Virus record (IMG/VR): IMGVR_UViG_3300034073_000866
Coordinates: 1-33,159 of that record
Source: a virus
Length of the DNA: 33,159 nucleotides
Strand: one strand, 5' to 3'
Part shown: positions 28,661 to 33,159 of the stretch, piece by piece
Position numbering within the stretch: the first letter of the stretch is position 1
How the letters are laid out: every line of letters begins with the position of its first letter
Notes under the pieces: generated by a model
The model's input: the letters and a program-made list of their open reading frames with translations, nothing else
Told to the model about the DNA's origin: nothing
The model's database searches: none
Translations under genes and position numbers: made by a program

Positions 28661-31295
28661 CCTCTTGCACCTCAACCTTATTTTGAGTGCCAGTTATATC
28701 AGACTCAAGGACCACAACTTGACTGACTGGAACATTACCTCCTTGACCTTGTCCTAATGTTGTCAGATCTGTTTGCTGTGCATTTGTGTTGGCTGTGAAT
28801 GAACTTGCACCGGCACCAGCTTGACCTCCTCCTCCTCCAGTTGATAATTGTGGTGGAGTTGGTGCAGTTCCTGACTGATATTTTTGATTCATAACAGCCA
28901 AGGCTTGAGTCAATCCAATAAGACCAGCACTTGCAATGGCAGCAATACCAGCTGGAGATGGTGGTGGACCAAACTGAGCAATCCCCTTAACAATTGCACT
29001 GGCTGTGTCGATAGCAATCTGTGCAAGCTTCAATGCTTTGTCTCTGTTGAATTGAGCTTTCTTGATTTTCTCTTCCTCCTCATAGGCTTTGAGTTGGACA
29101 TCATATTTTTGCTTAGCAAATTTTTCCTCAATCTGTTTTTTCTGATCAGCCGTTAATCCTTCTTGATTCAATTCAGCTTGTAACTTAGCATCCAAGTTTG
29201 CAAGATCAGCATCTCGATTCTCTGCAATCTTATTCAACCTGGCTTGATCAATTTCATTCATCAAAGCATTCAAATCCTTCAATTGATTCAATGCCTCTTG
29301 AGCTCCCTCAATTGCTTGAGTCACTCCCTTAAGTTGCTCCTCTCTTGATTTGATTGCATTCTCTTTCTCAATATCAGCATACTTCTTATCAATCTCAGCT
29401 TTTTTCTTTTTATATTTTTCAGTCAGTTGATTCTCTCTATCAAGATAAGTTTCCTCATCAATCAGACCAGCTTTCAAAGCATTCAATGCAATATCTTTCT
29501 CACTTTCATAAGTAGCTCTCAGATCCATTAATTCATTGTCCTTATCTGAATTGAAAAGCCTTGTATATTTTTCTCTAATCTCTCTCTTTTTAGCTTCTGT
29601 CTCCGCTAATTTTGCAAGCTCAATATCAGAATATTTTTTTATCAAATCAGCTTTGTCAATCTGAAACTGCATTTCAACTTGAGCCTCAAGCTCTTTATCT
29701 CCATGAGCTTGCTCCATTCTTTTGTCTGATTGGATTACGAGCTCTTGCAATTCTTTCTCAAATCCAGCTTTCATCAGCTCCATTGAAAGAGCAAATCTAT
29801 CATCCTCTTCTTTTATTCTTTTATCATTAGCTGCCTTCTCAGCTTCTGCAATAGCCTTCAATCTATTGAGCTCATCCTCTTTTTGTTTTTTGATTCTTTC
29901 TTTGCGTTTCTCATAAGCTGCTTTATTTGCATCATCTCTTTTTTTGTTTTCTTCAATTTCAAGGATGGTTAAGTCTTGAGCATTCTTTTTGTTTTCTTTG
30001 TATTGCTCATAAGATTTTTGTTTTGTATCCTTTAATGACTTTTCTAATTTCTTAGCTCGATCACTATCTGCATCTCCAGTTCTTTTAAGCAATGCAATCT
30101 CTTCCTCATAAGCTCTGATCTTTTGTTTCTGCATTTCAAGAATTGCTCTACCAGATTTCAATGCTGCCTTGAGTTTCTTTTCCTCCATCTCCTCTGTATT
30201 CTTTCCAGCTGCTTGAGCCTTTCTGATTTCAAAGGATAGATTATCATCCACAGCTTGAGCTTTCTTTTTCTCAGCTGCAATCTTTTTGTTCATCTCTTTT
30301 TCTGTGGAATCTGTTTTGGCTTTGGCATTAGCTTTCATCTTGGCTGTCTGAGCATCATCAATGACTCCAAAAAATTCAAGAGCTTTAACCACACCATAGA
30401 TGACTCCTATCAATGGAAACATTACACCAATAAGAATCTTAACAGCTGGTCCAAGTTGTTCAAATTTTCTATAAGCATTTGTAACCGCTGCAGATACCTT
30501 GTCAAAGTTGGTTATCAATAAACCAATACCAACAACAATGGCACCGATTCCAGTTGCAACCAATGCCAATCTAAACAATTGCAATGCACTCATTGCTCCT
30601 AATGTGGATGTTGTTAATCCAGCATTAGCTGCTGTTTGTGCTTGTGTTGCTGCGACATTAGCTGTGGCTGGTGCAATGCTACCAGTTAATATGAAATTCT
30701 TTGCGGCCTCAAGTCCATTCCTAACTTGCAATCCAAGGATTGACTCCTTGTTAAGATTATTTGCTATGATTGAAACTGAGTTGACAAGTCCCTGGACAGC
30801 TTGCAATTTAACCATTGTTTGAACAAGAGCCTCATTCTCAACACCAGCCAATGCAGCTGCAGATTGAATACCTTGAAATGCAGCGGCACCAGTCTCAACT
30901 CCTTTCAATGTAGTATCTAATCCAACAAAGTCAGATGACAATGCCATTGTCTGAGCCTTGAGATCACCAATCTCATCTTTAAGATTTGCAGCATTTGAAA
31001 TGGCTTGCTTTCCAACCGGACTCTCTGCTCCAGCTCTGGCTGCCAAGTTCTGATATTCCTTCATGAGCTTAGTCATCTCGCGCATTGAGAGACCACCATT
31101 CTCAAGAGTTTGATTCAACTCAGCAAGCTTCTGATCAAATGTCTCCATTCCTTTTGTGGAGGCATCTGTTGCTGTTTTGGATGTATCTTTTAAATCTTTG
31201 TTCAAATCCTCAACAGCCTTATCAAAGGCTTGAATATCTTGAACAGATTTACCAGTATCAACCTTGAGTGAGAATACCGCTGTTTTTTCTGCCAT
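28644..31295 (-). CDS. Tape-measure protein
   Basis: An 883-residue protein that sets tail length and enters the host during injection. Residues 1-235 are helical. Hydrophobic segments follow at about 240-263 (FRLALVATGIGAIVVGIGLL) and 284-305 (AVKILIGVMFPLIGVIYGVV), as in most tape measures. The region from about 315 to 760 is a long charged coiled coil rich in Lys, Glu and Ala. Near the end another hydrophobic stretch (GIAAIASAGLIGLTQALAVM) and a Gly-rich linker precede the C-terminus. At the usual 1.5 Å per residue it would specify a tail of roughly 130 nm. It overlaps a convergent plus-strand gene at its stop. Confidence 0.9.
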   Translation of the reverse strand: MAEKTAVFSLKVDTGKSVQDIQAFDKAVEDLNKDLKDTSKTATDASTKGMETFDQKLAELNQTLENGGLSMREMTKLMKEYQNLAARAGAESPVGKQAISNAANLKDEIGDLKAQTMALSSDFVGLDTTLKGVETGAAAFQGIQSAAALAGVENEALVQTMVKLQAVQGLVNSVSIIANNLNKESILGLQVRNGLEAAKNFILTGSIAPATANVAATQAQTAANAGLTTSTLGAMSALQLFRLALVATGIGAIVVGIGLLITNFDKVSAAVTNAYRKFEQLGPAVKILIGVMFPLIGVIYGVVKALEFFGVIDDAQTAKMKANAKAKTDSTEKEMNKKIAAEKKKAQAVDDNLSFEIRKAQAAGKNTEEMEEKKLKAALKSGRAILEMQKQKIRAYEEEIALLKRTGDADSDRAKKLEKSLKDTKQKSYEQYKENKKNAQDLTILEIEENKKRDDANKAAYEKRKERIKKQKEDELNRLKAIAEAEKAANDKRIKEEDDRFALSMELMKAGFEKELQELVIQSDKRMEQAHGDKELEAQVEMQFQIDKADLIKKYSDIELAKLAETEAKKREIREKYTRLFNSDKDNELMDLRATYESEKDIALNALKAGLIDEETYLDRENQLTEKYKKKKAEIDKKYADIEKENAIKSREEQLKGVTQAIEGAQEALNQLKDLNALMNEIDQARLNKIAENRDADLANLDAKLQAELNQEGLTADQKKQIEEKFAKQKYDVQLKAYEEEEKIKKAQFNRDKALKLAQIAIDTASAIVKGIAQFGPPPSPAGIAAIASAGLIGLTQALAVMNQKYQSGTAPTPPQLSTGGGGGQAGAGASSFTANTNAQQTDLTTLGQGQGGNVPVSQVVVLESDITGTQNKVEVQEAKSTF

Positions 31296-31305
31296 TAGTT
31301 ATGGT

Positions 31306-31533
31306 TTAATTTTCTATTGGTGGGAATGGTGTTGGTTTAGGCTCAAATGGGCTTAATGGAATATCTAATAAATATGCATACTCCGTGTTTGCGATGTCTG
31401 CCTCATCTGATTCACTTAAGAATAAAAAATATACATCGTTAATATCTTGAACAAAATTAAAGAATGTATCTGCGTCAAAGAATACACCTTGTAAATCTTG
31501 AGCTTGTTGGTTTGTTACTATTCGTCCTTCCAT
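31306..31533 (-). CDS. Small acidic protein (75 aa) between adhesin and tape measure
   Basis: A 75-residue acidic protein with many Phe and Asp residues (GVFFDADTFFNFVQDINDVY, then ESDEADIANTEYAYLLDIPL) and a Pro-rich end (FEPKPTPFPPIEN). It could be a small tail or adhesin-associated protein, or a chaperone, as acidic Phe-rich proteins next to adhesins often are. I do not recognise a family. It begins 11 bp after the adhesin stop. Confidence 0.65.
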   Translation of the reverse strand: MEGRIVTNQQAQDLQGVFFDADTFFNFVQDINDVYFLFLSESDEADIANTEYAYLLDIPLSPFEPKPTPFPPIEN

Positions 31534-31544
31534 TTTAAATTATT

Positions 31545-33116
31545 TTATACGTTTCTATTTAATGCTGTTTGGTATGTGTTTACACGGGTGTAAAAATTAT
31601 CACATTCAGTTTGAGTCAAACCATCTGATAAATATCCGAATGCTAATTGTCTGCTACCATTCTGGAAAGTATTATTACTTAAATCTGTTGACCTTGCACC
31701 AAATAGAAAATTTAAATCTGGCTTTGCAGTTGATGCAGCAGTTGATGTTGCGTGGGTTGTATTTCTAACTAATCTCACAGCATTTGATGCTGTTCTACTT
31801 ACTTGATAAAAACCACTTGAATCTGTAACTGCAAGTGATGTATTAGTTGTTGTATTAACCTGAGCATAAGAAACATTATCAGTCCATCTCTCAACAATAA
31901 AACAAGAATCTTGATTAGCTGCACCTGCACCATGACCAGTTGCACTACCTATACTATTTGTTCTTGAATATATACCAAATGCCATACTATTCAATGTCAT
32001 AACACTATTAACATTTATTCCAGTATTGGCATACGTTGTACCATTTGGAGTCATCCCCGTAGAACTATGAGTCCACCCCGTAGCAAATGTCAAATTGTAA
32101 GTTCCAGGAGTCTTAAGGTTGACTGCGTGACTACTCGCAGATCCACCAACTATTGGATAGATAGCATTCATCTTAGTCCATAAACTATCAGCCTTTAATC
32201 CTATTACTAAGTTGTTTATTGCTGTTGCTTGAACTTGGTCATCTATTGCAGCTGCAGTAACAAAAGCTTGTGCATCAGCGTCGCTAACTGTTTGTGTTCC
32301 CATTGAGCGTCCTAAAGTTGTTTGATATGCTTGAACAGCTGTGTAAAAATTAGCTGCATCCGTATCTGTTAATCCGTCACCTATTGAAGCAAAGGCGCAT
32401 TGTTTTGTTGTATAAGTTCCTGTGTCTGGTGCGCCTGATTGATTGTAAGTCCCTATGTAAATATTATTATTAATAGTGCCACTTGAAGCCGTTGAGCTTG
32501 TTACTACTTTTGTGCCATTTTTCCAGCCATTTAAAACATTTGACGCTGTTCTATTTGCAACATATAAACCTTGTGAATTAGCGTCTGAATAAGTAGCAAA
32601 ACCACCTGCATTAATAGTAAAATAACTTGTTCCTGCAGTTCTTATTTCAAGTAATGAATATACTCCTGATAATAAATGACCTATTTCAACTTCAGTTCCA
32701 TTACTATTAGTTCTTGAATAATAACTCAAATGCTCAGAATTTTGACTTAAACTTACAGCCCCATTTAAAAATGTATTTGCCCAAGCATTTGTGGGTAACA
32801 TTCCGTTAGCTGAATGTGTCCAACCAGTTGAAAATGTCAATCTAAACGCAGCATCTAAATCTCTTGGGTCTTTAAGATTGAATTTATGGCTACTCGCAGA
32901 ACCTCCTACTATTGGATAGATTGCTTTGAACTTAGTCCAAATTGAATAACCTTTTAAATCAAGTACTAATTGATTAATAGCACTTTGTTGAGTAGGGTCT
33001 GTTATTGAAGCCGCTGTGATGAATGCTTGTGCGTCGGGGTCTACTCCTCCACCTGATGCTGATCTGGCTAAGATGCCATGTGTTGCTAAAAACATACTAT
33101 TGCCGTAACCAATCAT
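31545..33116 (-). CDS. Large tail adhesin with two repeated LamG-like modules
   Basis: A 523-residue protein (ATG at 33116 overlaps the preceding stop as ATGA across the circle junction). It consists of two homologous units of about 240 residues. Each starts DAQAF[IV]TAA, continues with the conserved I[YW]PIVGGSASSH segment, N-L-K-x-P and F-[SA]-T-GWTHS, then a beta-rich middle, and ends with LTxT(D/E)xxNFYTxV-x-x-YQT. The second unit begins near residue 281. This fold order is typical of concanavalin/LamG-like carbohydrate-binding modules found in marine Bacteroidota phages. Duplication probably raises avidity or broadens receptor specificity. The small start domain (IGYGNSMFLATHGILARS) may attach the protein to the tail. 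Confidence 0.75.
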   Translation of the reverse strand: MIGYGNSMFLATHGILARSASGGGVDPDAQAFITAASITDPTQQSAINQLVLDLKGYSIWTKFKAIYPIVGGSASSHKFNLKDPRDLDAAFRLTFSTGWTHSANGMLPTNAWANTFLNGAVSLSQNSEHLSYYSRTNSNGTEVEIGHLLSGVYSLLEIRTAGTSYFTINAGGFATYSDANSQGLYVANRTASNVLNGWKNGTKVVTSSTASSGTINNNIYIGTYNQSGAPDTGTYTTKQCAFASIGDGLTDTDAANFYTAVQAYQTTLGRSMGTQTVSDADAQAFVTAAAIDDQVQATAINNLVIGLKADSLWTKMNAIYPIVGGSASSHAVNLKTPGTYNLTFATGWTHSSTGMTPNGTTYANTGINVNSVMTLNSMAFGIYSRTNSIGSATGHGAGAANQDSCFIVERWTDNVSYAQVNTTTNTSLAVTDSSGFYQVSRTASNAVRLVRNTTHATSTAASTAKPDLNFLFGARSTDLSNNTFQNGSRQLAFGYLSDGLTQTECDNFYTRVNTYQTALNRNV

Positions 33117-33159
33117 AATACCAAACAAACAGATCCAGATGTCAATGTGACACCACTAA
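32918..33159. repeat. Terminal overlap, right copy (circular closure)
   Basis: Matches 1-242 except at 33045 (T versus A at 128). It contains the first part of the adhesin gene and the end of the gene that is complete at 196-462. Confidence 0.9.

Noticed and set aside
28884-30822. Plus-strand frames opposite the tape-measure gene
   Set aside because: They are antisense shadows of a repetitive coiled-coil gene, rich in Ser/Leu/Phe without any domain pattern.
1-33159. CRISPR arrays, tRNA genes, integrase or transposase
   Set aside because: No regularly spaced repeats, no tRNA-like cloverleaf noticed by eye, and no protein with recombinase motifs; a covariance-model search for tRNAs was not possible.

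Overview
The window is an essentially complete, circularly closed genome of a tailed phage (Caudoviricetes). The first 242 bases recur as the last 242 with one synonymous difference, so the unique genome is about 32,917 bp. A host in the Bacteroidota is inferred from three things. The DNA is AT-rich with A-rich start regions and no clear Shine-Dalgarno motifs. The best promoter matches the Bacteroidota TAnnTTTG type. Several small protein families resemble those of Flavobacteriia-type phages. A long tape-measure protein (883 aa) and a frameshifted tail-assembly chaperone point to a siphovirus. No integrase or lysogeny repressor is recognisable.

Almost every gene lies on the minus strand and reads from high to low coordinates, often with 4-bp ATGA start/stop overlaps. 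The early/middle unit starts at a promoter near 19200 and runs down to about 7553. It holds a chain of small coupled genes (19166-17636), a DnaA-domain-IV-like protein followed by an iteron cluster that is the candidate replication origin (17094-17340), and a primase-helicase (16975-14633). Next come a small-gene cassette bounded by 25-bp repeats (14621-13952), a recombination module (VRR-NUC nuclease, ERF annealing protein, PD-(D/E)XK exonuclease, DUF3127 OB-fold protein), and small regulators including a sigma-like protein. A sugar-modification cluster (two glycosyltransferases and an N-acetyl-sugar amidotransferase-like PP-loop enzyme, 10260-7553) ends the unit.

The late unit begins with the terminase genes (7481-5887), just downstream of an 11-bp-arm palindrome at 7500-7527. 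It continues through a tail-assembly chaperone with a T9 slippery site, tail proteins, fibre and adhesin genes, then across the circle junction to the tape measure (31295-28644). The capsid block follows: protease, scaffold, major capsid protein and a tail-tube candidate. An intrinsic terminator (24876-24900) separates this block from portal, connector, tail-terminator-like and decoration-like genes and the lysis cassette (20672-19405). Two terminators at 19357-19254 close the unit. The order, with tape measure before protease and portal after capsid, is unusual.

One gene, a Stealth/glycosyltransferase-like protein at 28013-28660, is on the plus strand, wedged between tape measure and protease like a moron. 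Other points of interest are the -1 frameshift signal, the origin candidate, the repeat-bounded cassette, and a cationic-tailed small protein next to the endolysin. Several genes under 60 codons fit into the overlap chains.
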